Shown one piece after another: positions 26,400 to 35,875 of a stretch of DNA of 58,375 bases. Origin of the DNA: Nemertoderma westbladi. Lineage: Eukaryota; Xenacoelomorpha; Nemertodermatida; Nemertodermatidae. The position numbers and the translations under genes are program-made. The number at the start of each line of letters is the position of its first letter. The first letter of the stretch is position 1. The DNA lies in assembly GCA_032718475.1 (NCBI GenBank), contig JAUCBJ010003955.1, positions 1 through 58,375 of the forward strand, in the 5' to 3' direction. The notes beneath the pieces are model-generated. The model saw nothing but the letters and a program-made list of their open reading frames with translations. It had not been told where the DNA came from and searched no databases.

Positions 26400-26790
26400 T
26401 TATTATAAAGATCGTCCTAGCCTGCGTTTAAGAAATATATTTAAATACAAAACAGGACGAACGCAACGAGGCTTATAATGAAAACGAGTACTGCGTTTAT
26501 TATATTCCTATAAACCACCTGGCTTTGCATATTGAACGTGCGATTGGAAATAAGTTCGTGCTACCCTTCCGTGGGTGGTAGATGTCGCGGTTATGTATTG
26601 GTGGTTGGGAAGGGTGGGGGGGGGGGGGGGGGGGGAGATTAAAAGGGTTGAACACGTACTGTCCCCCTTTCTTTGATTGATTGGTGGTGTGGGTAAATTT
26701 CTCAAAACCTGATTTTGTGATACAGTCGCTCAATTTTAATTTGTATCTCATAACTGGGCCTCGTGCTGCGCGAAGGCCCCACGAACGTGT
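26400..26790 (-). repeat. Inverted repeat B, right arm
   Basis: Reverse complement of 23900-24290. The poly-C of the left arm is here a 20-base poly-G at 26616-26635. High identity over the outer 250 bases suggests a young inverted duplication or terminal inverted repeats. Confidence 0.85.
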
Positions 26791-27256
26791 ACATAGTGTA
26801 GCTTACATTGTACAGTGTATGCAATCCTACTTACAGAGAGAAACTCATATAGAAAGCACCGTGGTCGATAATGAGATTGTCCTGGGAATTGTTAGAGTTG
26901 TTGTTGTTCTGTGTGACACCAGCATCATCAATGCTTATGGTACATGGGATATTATAGAGCCTGTTGCTACAGTAGGCTCTACATACACTACAATTCTATC
27001 GTTCCAAATCAATGACAACGAATTCTTGTGAATAATAAAGCACTATGCTCTGTGTATTTCATTCGTAGTGTTCTGTAATTTAACTACAAACTTAATGTCG
27101 TCATTAATTTATTTCCTTATCGGGTTTCTAATATTTATTTATTTTATTTTATTTATTTATCCTTTAAGACAATATATCAAATACACAAAATACACAAATA
27201 ATATATTTTGACCCACACAGTACGCAAATAATAGCTGTAAGATACTAGTGCCGCCT

Positions 27257-27410
27257 GATGTACTAGGGCGATCCGCCCGATGTACTAGGGCGATCCGCCC
27301 GATGTACTAGGGCGATCCGTCCGATGTACTAGGGCGATCCGCCCGATGTACTAGGGCGATCCGCCCGATGTACTAGGGCGATCCGCCCGATGTACTAGGG
27401 CGATCCTATA
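27257..27410. repeat. 22-bp minisatellite, 7 copies
   Basis: Seven nearly perfect copies of a 22-base unit containing gatgtactagggcgatccg, with one variant (cgtcc instead of cgccc). Located directly upstream of the LINE fragment. Confidence 0.95.
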
Positions 27411-27479
27411 AGGATAACGAAGGGATAATGGGTTATTTTGATATTGGTAATTATGATGTTTCCACCTTCTGTTCTGGTA

Positions 27480-28022
27480 TCAGGTGAGGACCTTCGAATA
27501 CGTAAGGGAAAGGCATTGGCAGCCTTGAATAGGCTTTCCAGGATTTGGAAGTCACCGAGAATTAATCGGAAACTTAAGGTCCGATTATTTAGAGCAGCAG
27601 TAGTTCCAGTACTCCTCTATGGGAGTCCATGCTGGGCTCTAACTGCTGAGGAAACCAAATCTCTGGATGGCACATTCACAAGAATGCTACGCCGGGTTCA
27701 TTGTGTCAAGTACAATGCACACATCTCCAACCAGACACTATATAACATTGGAGGTGTCTCATTGGTTCCCCCAAGCTTGACACTAGAACAAATACGCCTC
27801 CGCTTTGCAGGACATTGCTTTCGCCGTGAGGACCAGCCAGTGCATAATCTTGTACTTTGACAGCCTCATGGAGTGAATAAGCATGGTGGACAGCCCATGA
27901 CTTTCTTGAGACGCATCTTCAAGGACACTGGCCTTGAAGATGCGGATGATCTAGCAAATGTCATGGGTGATAGGGAGTTGTGGTGGCGCAATTTTGTCGA
28001 CAAGCCGGCACAGCATTCTTAA
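27480..28022 (+). pseudogene. 3' fragment of a LINE (non-LTR) reverse transcriptase ORF
   Basis: The reading frame shows the segment after the catalytic reverse-transcriptase core that is common to many LINE ORF2 proteins: VPVLLYGSPCWALT, a D..FTRMLRRV block, then LRFAGHCFRRED, and after an in-frame TGA at 27858-27860 a GGQPMTFLRRI..DTGLED block ending at 28022. The catalytic YADD core is absent, so this is a 5'-truncated dead copy. The LINE clade (RTE- or CR1-like) cannot be settled from this part. Confidence 0.8.
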
Positions 28023-28061
28023 AAATGCAGCTGCAATGCAGCATGCCGATACTAGTAGTAC

Positions 28062-28250
28062 CAGTGATGTAAACTGGATACCGTGTATCAGTGATGTAAA
28101 CTGAATACAGTGTACCAGTGATGTAAACTGGATACAGTGTATCAGTGATGGAAACTGGATACAGTGTACCAGTGATGTAAACTTATTACAGTGTACCAGC
28201 GATGTAAATTTATTACAGTGTGCCAGTCAAGTAAACTTGATACAGTGTAC
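28062..28250. repeat. 27-bp minisatellite, 7 copies
   Basis: Seven copies of a 27-base unit containing cagtgatgtaaactggatac. The units drift towards the right end, where ggatac becomes ttattac or ttgatac. It follows immediately after the LINE fragment. Confidence 0.9.
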
Positions 28251-28375
28251 AAATTACTAATGAACAAAATTGTAAACTAAATTAAAATATAAACCAACAA
28301 ACAAATAAGCTTCATTCATAATTTTGGTTGTTGTAGAATTTAAATTAACATCTACCTGAGGCAGTTCTATGTATA

Positions 28376-29015
28376 ATGCATATCACATCCGTTCTGTTAA
28401 TAAGTTTAGTTCACACAACCATGGCTTATCTCAACATAACCTGTCCTAATGGACAGAGTTGGAATTTGACTTCTGACAACGCTGACTTACAAAAATATTA
28501 TGAAGAAAAGGTAAACAGGTTTGTAAAGAGTAACAACATCGTTCAAATGGGTAATGCAGTAGAACACAACTGTTCTATATGCTCAGTTACATACTTCCGT
28601 CAAGCTCACAGGATATTCCCAGGAATATGACGCGGAGATCACAATAGAGATAGGTCATTACTTTTGCAAGCACTACTCGGGTTGCGTCCCCCTCATTGAA
28701 GGCGGATGCACCTACATGCTCACAGTTGTTCTTCCTGAGGAGGGTCACAAGCATCGAGATGATAACACGGTCAGAGCTTTAGCTATAATCAACTGGCTGA
28801 AAGTTGATCTCTCAACAACATACGAAGTTTGCCAGTTTCGCTGTTGTTTCGATGGTCCGTGTTCCGAAATTCAATGGAACGAAAGAGTCACAGAATCGGC
28901 GACCACAATGGAGTCGACTACAACCCAATTGGCTACGGAGAGCGATTCCAACATTGTCGCTCCTTCATTGAAGTTGGTTGCGGTACTTATTGTACTATTG
29001 TACGGAGAGCGTTAA
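28376..29015 (+). CDS. Putative secreted or GPI-anchored Cys-containing protein, frame-broken
   Basis: I do not recognise this protein. The first frame (28376-28630) opens with a convincing signal peptide (MHITSVLLISLVHTTMAYL), has early N-glycosylation sequons (NITC, NLTS) and a CSIC pair. The second frame, open from 28563 to 29015, continues with more cysteines (HYFCKHYSGC, CQFRCCFDGPC), a Thr/Ser-rich stretch and a hydrophobic end (LKLVAVLIVLLYGER) that resembles a GPI-attachment tail. The frames overlap at 28563-28630, so a single indel, a sequencing error or a small unrecognised intron joins them. It sits inside the GT31 intron on the opposite strand. It could be a recent pseudogene. Confidence 0.5.
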
Positions 29016-29689
29016 ATATTATAAAACGCAGCACTACATTCCAAAATTATTGAAATGCACTTCAGTATTTACTTTGCAACTTTCTTTCACATTATTGTAA
29101 TTTCATCACAAAATTATAATATTAAAGTATTTAACATTATATCAAATTTATTATTGGTGCAACAAAAGAAAATTACTTTGCTAAATAGAGCAGCTGTATA
29201 TTTTTATTTTTTCGCATTGAGTACCATATAATACCATATTTAAATAACCCGTGGGAGTGGTAAAAGATTAAAATTAAAATATGAGATTTCTGTTACGGGA
29301 GCTATGTCTGAGAACACTTCGGCACCCAAAAACCAATATGTCACCATTATCAGTCGATAGCCAAAAATGGGAAACAATTAACACCTCTGTTTGTCAGCTA
29401 CAAAGGTCAAGCTGACAAACAGAAACTCTTGCGGCTCGAACTAAATTAGTAGCACGTGACTGCGCAATCTACAAGTTTATTACAGTAGAACCATTGTATT
29501 CAGTATTATTGTTGGTTGAGTGTATGTAGATAGATACCTACAGTGGTAACATCCCAATATCCAGTTACCACAATTAGGAGAGAGGGAGTCAACTTATTAG
29601 CTAACAACAAACAAACCCATCCAATCTGCTGTACTCAAACTAACGGATGAAGTGGTAGGCATTCACCAGCGGCAGCATAGTGTAAAGAT
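29016..29689. other. Intronic sequence
   Basis: No gene supported. AT-rich with no clear repeat. Confidence 0.45.
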
Positions 29690-29756
29690 GATAGAAAAAT
29701 AAAGTATTGAGTGTCTTTAGCTGGTTATATTATATTAGATAAAGATGCAATAGTAA

Positions 29757-29784
29757 ACGTTTTCGACCTACCGGTCTGCATCAG
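29757..29784 (-). ncRNA. Hammerhead-ribozyme-like core (degenerate)
   Basis: Read on the minus strand: CTGATG, then CA, a GACC-GGTA-GGTC hairpin (stem II), then GAAA. This is the hammerhead layout CUGAUGA-stem II-GAAA, with one additional base before the conserved A. Hammerhead motifs are known in Penelope-like elements, which supports the idea. Stems I and III are not convincing, so activity is doubtful. The inverted copy at 50350-50373 (+) has the same core. Confidence 0.3.
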
Positions 29785-29963
29785 ACTATGGACTGGCAAC
29801 TAACTGGAAAAGGTGGGGGTCTATATATATATATATATAAGTTTTAAAGCGGAATACCTGATAGGTGAATCCCAGAAAGGTTAACGTGTATGTATGTACT
29901 GTATAGCGTAAGGTAATTGCGATAGGGAAAATATACATCGAGTTAGTTGTAAGCTGTCAATCT

Positions 29964-30528
29964 ATGTTCCAAAATACTGTACGTAGATACTCCAAAAACT
30001 ACGATCTTGACATCAACATTAATGCAGTCACGAAGAACCCCACATCACTAGGACAAATACTAACCAAAAATAAAACTCAATCGCAAACACACACAAATAA
30101 CACCACTAATGAGCCATGTAACTCTAGCCGCTGCCTTACATGCAAAACTATCACTAACATACAACAGACACCATGGGGTGAAAAGATAAAAGGACACTAT
30201 ACATGTAAGTCCCACACTGTATGTTACTTGGCCTGGTGCCACTGCCACCCTACTCTATACTACATAGGCCAAACGAGACAGAAACTTCACGAACGGTTTA
30301 ATGGACAGCGCAACAACATACGACACGAGCGACCCCTCACGAGCCAATGACGGAAAAACACACGAAGACATACTCCTAGCTAGGCACATATACGGTTGTG
30401 GTTTAGAAAATCTACGCACCGCACCGCAATTCACAAACATACCCAAACTACTAGCGTTAGCGACGGAAGCTAACCTAATCTATACATACAACCCCCCACT
30501 TAACGTAGCAAGACCAGCAATCTAAACC
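29964..30528 (+). pseudogene. Penelope-type GIY-YIG endonuclease domain, frameshifted
   Basis: Frame 1 (29964-30350) has the Cys cluster CNSSRCLTCKTI that precedes the nuclease in Penelope-like proteins, then a C.C region (YLAWCHCHPTLYYIGQTRQ) in which YYIGQT is the YIG half of the GIY-YIG motif, followed by KLHERFNGQRNNIRH with the catalytic Arg. The expected C-terminal part (DGKTHEDILLARHIYGCGLE onward, to 30525) lies in another frame from about 30345. The nuclease is therefore broken, and its linked reverse transcriptase is absent. Confidence 0.75.
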
Positions 30529-30605
30529 CAACGTTTTATATAATACACCCTATATTCTATATCTTTCACAACTACAGTGCCCTCTATAGCGAATTTCCGG
30601 GGTTT

Positions 30606-30610
30606 TTATG
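30606..30610. repeat. Target-site duplication of the BEL/Pao insertion (left)
   Basis: The 5 bases ttatg directly before the LTR are repeated directly after the other LTR at 48912-48916. This marks a single integration event of an element 30611-48911. Confidence 0.93.
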
Positions 30611-31762
30611 TGTTCGCGCTTTTAGACCTTTAGCAGTTTAACCTGCCAATTTTAGTTGTCTTCTTGTTTATAAATCGACTTTAGCCTAGACCAATTATTT
30701 AATGTACTGAAGTTACATCCGCCGAAGCCAGTCTGTGCGCGATCATTCACCCACAGTTAAGGGAGACTGGATTCGGGTGCTTTGAAGTTATTGCGGTGCA
30801 GACCTATGTGTATTATTCGATTGATCGTTACTATATAATCTCTGACAAATATATTTACTTTCGGGGAAATATTAACAGTTCCTTTAGGACGTGGCGCTTT
30901 AAGTATAAAAACAGAGTTATGACTTATACTAATCACAACTAGATGGCTACTGAGTTTCGTAAATAGCGCATTCTTTAGGAGATGCTTTATTATCTGTCAC
31001 ACTACTTCACACGACTTCACACTACTTCACACTACTGCACACTGATCTGCCGACCGTCACTGAATTTGATCATATATAAGGAAGATCGCAACTGACACTT
31101 GTAGGGATTATGAAATAGCATTTAATTCACACAAAACCACTATAATTTGAGTCGCAGTTGCTACCGGTAACCTGTTCCTCTCACCTTCAGTAATCAAGAA
31201 GATTGGGGGTTTTATGAGTATTCATCAGTATTATCCAAATATATCAGCAATATATATCCATATAACAACAATTAATAACAGAAGTAAAATAATGCAGTGA
31301 ACAATCAGTATGTGTTACTTAATGCAAAAACCGTAAGTTATAAATGCAGAGTTCAATGAGTCAGTATGTCGGTAGGTGCCGAGAGTTGTTCAGATAATAG
31401 ATTTACGTTCTTATAATCAAAGCCATCAGATGTTTAGGCCAAAGTCTGAAACTTCCGAAACAGAAGTACAGAATAATTCCAAGCCGGTTCTTAGGCTCAG
31501 AAAGGTAAACAAAGACCGTAATGCATTGCGCGGTTTTCCATAGGCCCCTGTTCAACATAAAGTGAAAATCGCTCTGATTGGCTGAGCAGAACAAAGAGGT
31601 TCCACGTCTACAGGAAATCAGCTGACAGATTTCGTCATCTGAGCTCCAATCTTTTAGAGTATTATGCGCATTGTGGCAAAAATGACTTGTTATGTCCGCT
31701 AAAGCACCTACACTGTGCATTGCGGGGAAAAATGACTTGTTATGTCCGCAAAAGCTTTTACA
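30611..31762 (-). repeat. 3' LTR of the BEL/Pao element
   Basis: 1152 bp. Near its 5' edge (31685-31762) a block containing aaaaatgacttgttatgtcc occurs twice, while the 5' LTR has it once. It also has an additional 10-base cacactactt-type unit near 31020. Together these account for the 60-base length difference. Confidence 0.93.
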
Positions 31763-31770
31763 CCGCTCCC
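31763..31770 (-). other. Polypurine-like tract before the 3' LTR
   Basis: On the minus strand gggagcgg directly precedes the TG of the 3' LTR. This is the usual place of the plus-strand primer, although one C interrupts the purines. The same bases precede the LTR of the left-edge copy (890-897). Confidence 0.6.
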
Positions 31771-31840
31771 AGAAAATGGGATTTAATTCTATAAAATATA
31801 AAAAATCACAGTTTCTAAAATATAAAAATACTCTAAACAG

Positions 31841-32982
31841 TTAGTCCTTCTTACATGAACGGCGTTTACGAAGTTTTTTGAGGCTAGCAAGAGTCCTTTT
31901 CTCTTTGGGGCGAGCCACTTTACTAGGAGGGCTATAACTCCTGGGTGAGGGGTGCAATACAATTGCATCGGAAGGTTTAGGGTTACAGTCGGTGTATCCG
32001 CCGGTCGAGGTACCCGGTTGATCGATATCAACCTCAGTGGAACGAGGTCGAACAACCTTTAGAGCGCGTTTCAAGACAGCAGCTCTTACTGGTCCTTGAC
32101 GAGTCGTTTGCACGAGAGCGGTAGGTGGACCGTGAGTAGTGAGAAATTTCCTCGGTTTGATGGTTCTTTCTAACTCGCGTTCTTGGGCTCTATATTCATA
32201 GGGTCGTCTATGAACTTCCTGTAGTTCTGGATGCGAGTTGATGAACAAGTCACCATATTCCGGATCTTGACGGATGAAGTTGATCAAGTTATAGGAATTA
32301 AGATCATTAGGATTAATGTTCCTGAGATACTTGCGAATAAATTTGGTCGAAATATTCTCGCCAACACGCTTCATTAGTTCGTAACTCGGTGTGCGAGATT
32401 TTTGCTCAACGGAAGCAAAGAGGTATGGGTGAAACGCATAAACTCCTTCATAGGCACGTCCAGGGTAGTATCGATGACGTGACTCGCAATGGAGATCCGC
32501 GTTAGCTTCCCAGGCTCGAATGTAGCGCAGGGCAACCATTTCGTCTACGCTTTCCAGATCTCGGTTGAAAGGGCAATCAAAACATGCGTGTCCTTTAAAC
32601 TGGCAATGATGGCATTGAGTCATAAATTGAGGGCAGACTGCGAAGATGTGTAAGTTATTGAGTCTACAATACGCACAATAGATCTCCATTGTAGGTTGGT
32701 CTTGGAAGTAGGAGCAGGGTATGTTGGAGTCCACTGGGGTGAAGTGGTCTCGTGATGCGCATAATCGGCAACGTTTCCAGAAACATAATTGGCATGCCGA
32801 TAATCGTAGGCGGTGAGACATTGTGGACCTTGATACCATTCCAGAACGTAATCGTTGTCACTGCTTCTGGGCTCTGTGGGTTGAATCTCCTCGGACTCTA
32901 AGCAAATTGGTTCGTCTTCTAATTGCATAGCTGAGGTAGGCATAGCTGTCTCCTCAAGCGAACCCACTGTCTGAACTTCCAC
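31841..32982 (-). CDS. Accessory ORF Z: CCHC zinc-knuckle protein with basic tail
   Basis: Two overlapping frames: 32982-32620 (120 codons, acidic start) and 32839-31841 (332 codons). In the longer frame cysteines are dense in the first 90 residues: C16..C19, C24..C27, C55..C58. Residues 76-89 read CHHCQFKGHACFDC, a canonical C-x2-C-x4-H-x4-C zinc knuckle as in retroviral nucleocapsids. The middle has EYRAQERELERT-type charged sequence, and the C-terminus is strongly basic (KEKRTLASLKKLRKRR), fitting nucleic-acid binding or nuclear import. No membrane segment is seen. The first frame may be the true N-terminus joined by a frameshift near 32800. The end of this ORF is preserved in the left-edge copy (658-800). 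No named family is recognised. Confidence 0.7.
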
Positions 32983-33003
32983 GATAGAATAACCCGTGGG
33001 GAT

Positions 33004-34731
33004 TCAGGGTCTTTGTATAACAGAGGAATGTAAGTTCTGTATACAAACGTCCTTGAAAATGGCGAATCCAGCGCTGTCTAACTTCTCAGCAGCTGAGTCT
33101 CTTAGGCTGAGCTTAGTCAGAGCGCGGTCCTTGAACTGACTATCAACGTTACGGAATGGAGTCAGAAAGCGCCTAAAGCATTCGAATCGGATGAATTTAT
33201 TGTGTTCATCTAGCTTGGCGAGTTTGGTTCCAAGTAACAAGGGATGGGCGCGTATAGTACGACTGCACACATCGGCTAGCCAACCGGCAAGTGCGGCGTT
33301 CTCGAAGATAGTGTATATAGCTAATGACGGACGAAGTGGAACACTCATGAAGCTATAAACGACGCCAGGTGCGGTCAATGGTCCGTTGAAGTATAATCGA
33401 GAATAGTGATCTCCATATACTTGTTGATAGTTGATAGGGTTTCCGACTTTGAAATTCCATCCGTATTCTTGAAAGGCAAGATATCCGATGGAGGTTCGTT
33501 GTACTTTATTGATGCCGCTGGATGTATTGGCATACATAGTGCGGAAGAAACCTCGGCCTTCTGCCCAGGGAGCAATCAGCTGGGTGTCTACGAAAGGATA
33601 TGGGATATTCTCCATGTTCCTGAAGTCGTTTTGGAGATCTCCATAAACAGCTGAGCCGATTTTAAGCATTCTTTCGTTAAACAACATCTCGAGCACTGGT
33701 TGGGGTAACATCGATCCATCTATACCCATGGCCGGTTTGCGCACGGTATCGGTGACGTAGCGCTGTGCGAGTTCGAATTGTCCATGTCGGAGTTTCTTTT
33801 GGATCTCGGTGAGAGTCTCAAAAGAATAATCGATCACGTCGGAACACGCTCGGGTAAACACATGGGTAGAACCAGCTAGTCCACGTATGTGTATCATCCG
33901 CGTAGTTCCCAGTTCTCCAACCGGAACGCTACCTTCATTATCATAAGTGACAACTCCATGCATTTCGATAACGTTAAGAGTTTCGTTCCACTCTTTGGTG
34001 GTGTTTTCTATGGTCATATCCACCGGATGCCATAAGGTGGCGCGTTCGCTAGCATTAGGTAGATCGCTATACTTCAGATAATGTGTAGTATATGTCTCTA
34101 CATCTCCATATCGCTGTATTCTCTCTTCCTCGAATAATACGTCGAGATTCCAATGGACTATTCGAGTTTTAATAAATCCATCGAGATTATATGGGGGAAT
34201 TATATCCTTTATTATTCTAGAAACATTGTAAGGTTTTCTGAATGAGTTTACTTTCACTAACTGATCCAGATGTTTCTGTAGTTGTTCGAGTTCAACAAGA
34301 TCGAGGGGATTTATCAGTGGTAGAAACCTCAAACTGTGTATAGGATCTTCCGGTTTCACCATATAATATTGAGTTAGATTGACATAATAAGGGTGGTCTT
34401 TGATCCCATAAAATGAGTTTGGTAAAGGTCTAGCGCGTAGGTTGACCTCGTGTACCATACGACGGACAAGATCCGCTCGATTGTCCGGAGGTTCAATGAG
34501 TATACCGTCGACACGAGCGGCTTCGATTGGCGGATGTTGTAACATAGGAGCGTCAGCGATAAGGTCTCGAGATCTTAGGTTGATATCAACCAGTTGGGGT
34601 TGTACCGTGGCGAAGAGTTTGTCTCCGAAATGGGGAACCATCGAGGGATGAATGATGGTTTTGGAATAGAGATCAGTCATAAGGATTTGAGCTTCTGGTT
34701 TGGCTAAAGCTGCTTCCTCTCTTTCGTCCAT
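33004..34731 (-). CDS. Accessory ORF Y: 575-residue protein of unknown family
   Basis: This is the longest intact accessory frame, 575 codons, ATG at 34731 (MDEREEAALAKPEAQI). It has a mixed hydrophobic/polar composition like a folded soluble protein, with no signal peptide and no membrane segment long enough to be convincing; NTSSGIN and a few other sequons are not in a secretory context. I recognise no domain, and in particular no fusion-protein layout (no furin-type site, no terminal anchor). Its first codons overlap the end of ORF X by 59 bases. In the alternative reading just upstream, a Glu/Lys-rich coiled-coil-like stretch precedes it and is stopped by a TGA near 34770. That suggests X and Y were once continuous or coupled. 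Confidence 0.7.
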   Translation of the reverse strand: MDEREEAALAKPEAQILMTDLYSKTIIHPSMVPHFGDKLFATVQPQLVDINLRSRDLIADAPMLQHPPIEAARVDGILIEPPDNRADLVRRMVHEVNLRARPLPNSFYGIKDHPYYVNLTQYYMVKPEDPIHSLRFLPLINPLDLVELEQLQKHLDQLVKVNSFRKPYNVSRIIKDIIPPYNLDGFIKTRIVHWNLDVLFEEERIQRYGDVETYTTHYLKYSDLPNASERATLWHPVDMTIENTTKEWNETLNVIEMHGVVTYDNEGSVPVGELGTTRMIHIRGLAGSTHVFTRACSDVIDYSFETLTEIQKKLRHGQFELAQRYVTDTVRKPAMGIDGSMLPQPVLEMLFNERMLKIGSAVYGDLQNDFRNMENIPYPFVDTQLIAPWAEGRGFFRTMYANTSSGINKVQRTSIGYLAFQEYGWNFKVGNPINYQQVYGDHYSRLYFNGPLTAPGVVYSFMSVPLRPSLAIYTIFENAALAGWLADVCSRTIRAHPLLLGTKLAKLDEHNKFIRFECFRRFLTPFRNVDSQFKDRALTKLSLRDSAAEKLDSAGFAIFKDVCIQNLHSSVIQRP

Positions 34732-35875
34732 TTCGATGTGCTTCTCCTCGAGCTGGTTTTCCTCCGCTTGTCATTGGAAGCGTTCGTCCAAAAACTTTTG
34801 CAGAGAATAGGTTCGTCCAAGTTCGATGTCTTCCTCGAGATTCTATAGGGGTTAAACCGGGACGATTATACGGGCTAAACGGCGACATTAAATGTCCGCG
34901 TCCCAATCCGGCTAGGTAGGATGGGTGAATATCTAGAGAGCCCACTACCGGAGCGCCACCGATTAATTGTTCAGGCAACACTAGATCTTTGAACAGTGAG
35001 TACAGTACGGGAGGATCCGTGATACTATTAGGATCAAGAGTCTGAGGTTTCACCAGGGAATGAGGAGATCTGATCGAGTATTCCGGAACTCCCATCATCG
35101 GTTTATTTAAGGATCGTTTGAGCCGAGCGAGCGTAGGTGATACGTCAAACAAGTTTCGCTCGAAACTCCCGTAAGTATAGCGAGTAAAACTGTGTTTAGC
35201 GCAACGTCTCCGCGGATGCCCACGTCCTTCCATTTGTTGGTTGGGTCTAGGGCATTCATCGCAATAATACCAAAGACGCACGTCTTGTAGGGGAAACGCG
35301 GGTGATCTTTCTCCAGTTTTACAATATTCCTCCATCTGTTCGAAGCTATCCGGTACAACAGGTAGAGGTCGATCGGCGGTAAGATACATCATAGTGAAAT
35401 AGAGTCGTTTGAGTTCTATCATAGGGTCAGGATGTATACCTTGAGGATATCGAGTTTCTAGGTTTTGTTGACTGGCTATATTGAGATATGTTTCTCTCGA
35501 GAATTCCAAATAGTCGTTGAAGTCACTACGTTTATCCGGCTCTTCAACGTCTTCTCTTTCGAGTTGGTTTCGAATAGAATTTTCGTGTTCGATTCTCAGT
35601 TTATCGTTCCGACTCCGCTGGGTATGATATTTAAATAGGATCATTTCCCTTTCGGTGTCTACATCGTCCGTATCGTGTAAATCGATAGGATGACCAGTAG
35701 TTAAGAAGTCCATATACGTACCATTACGATGCGTATAGCGAGCGGTGAATTTTCTATAGTCCAATTCACGCGTGAGTTGTTCCTTTGACATTGGCGGTTC
35801 GATATAATGGCCATCGTCCTCCGTAGTAGTTTGACTAGCATCGCCGCGTATTAAACTATCAACAAACGCTTGCAA
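34673..35875 (-). CDS. Accessory ORF X: 400-residue zinc-cluster protein of unknown family
   Basis: 400 codons from ATG at 35875 (MQAFVDSLIRGDASQ). The first 130 residues are highly charged, and the middle has YFTMMYLTADRPLPVV. Residues 205-228 carry CDEC then CAKH sixteen residues later (CX2CX16CX2H), a plausible zinc site. No signal or anchor is seen. Compared with the left-edge copy, about 170 bases are missing near 34850, and the last 60 residues (rich in Arg/Gly/Ser) probably result from a shifted frame. The third Cys and the His, and the following 130 residues, are conserved in the left copy. Confidence 0.7.
   Translation of the reverse strand: MQAFVDSLIRGDASQTTTEDDGHYIEPPMSKEQLTRELDYRKFTARYTHRNGTYMDFLTTGHPIDLHDTDDVDTEREMILFKYHTQRSRNDKLRIEHENSIRNQLEREDVEEPDKRSDFNDYLEFSRETYLNIASQQNLETRYPQGIHPDPMIELKRLYFTMMYLTADRPLPVVPDSFEQMEEYCKTGERSPAFPLQDVRLWYYCDECPRPNQQMEGRGHPRRRCAKHSFTRYTYGSFERNLFDVSPTLARLKRSLNKPMMGVPEYSIRSPHSLVKPQTLDPNSITDPPVLYSLFKDLVLPEQLIGGAPVVGSLDIHPSYLAGLGRGHLMSPFSPYNRPGLTPIESRGRHRTWTNLFSAKVFGRTLPMTSGGKPARGEAHRNGRKRGSSFSQTRSSNPYD

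Larger units (their letters stand above)
29690..30605 (+). mobile_element. Penelope-like element fragment (GIY-YIG end), left inverted copy
   Basis: Contains the endonuclease end of a Penelope-like retroelement. Its first 660 bases recur, about 97 percent identical by eye, in inverse orientation at 49780-50462. No reverse transcriptase part is present. The BEL/Pao element was inserted at the right end of this fragment's flank, with target duplication ttatg at 30606-30610. Confidence 0.75.

Noticed and set aside
31841-35875. Envelope gene of an endogenous retrovirus
   Set aside because: No signal peptide, no membrane anchor and no cleavage/fusion layout were seen in any of the three accessory ORFs; the cysteines look zinc-binding.
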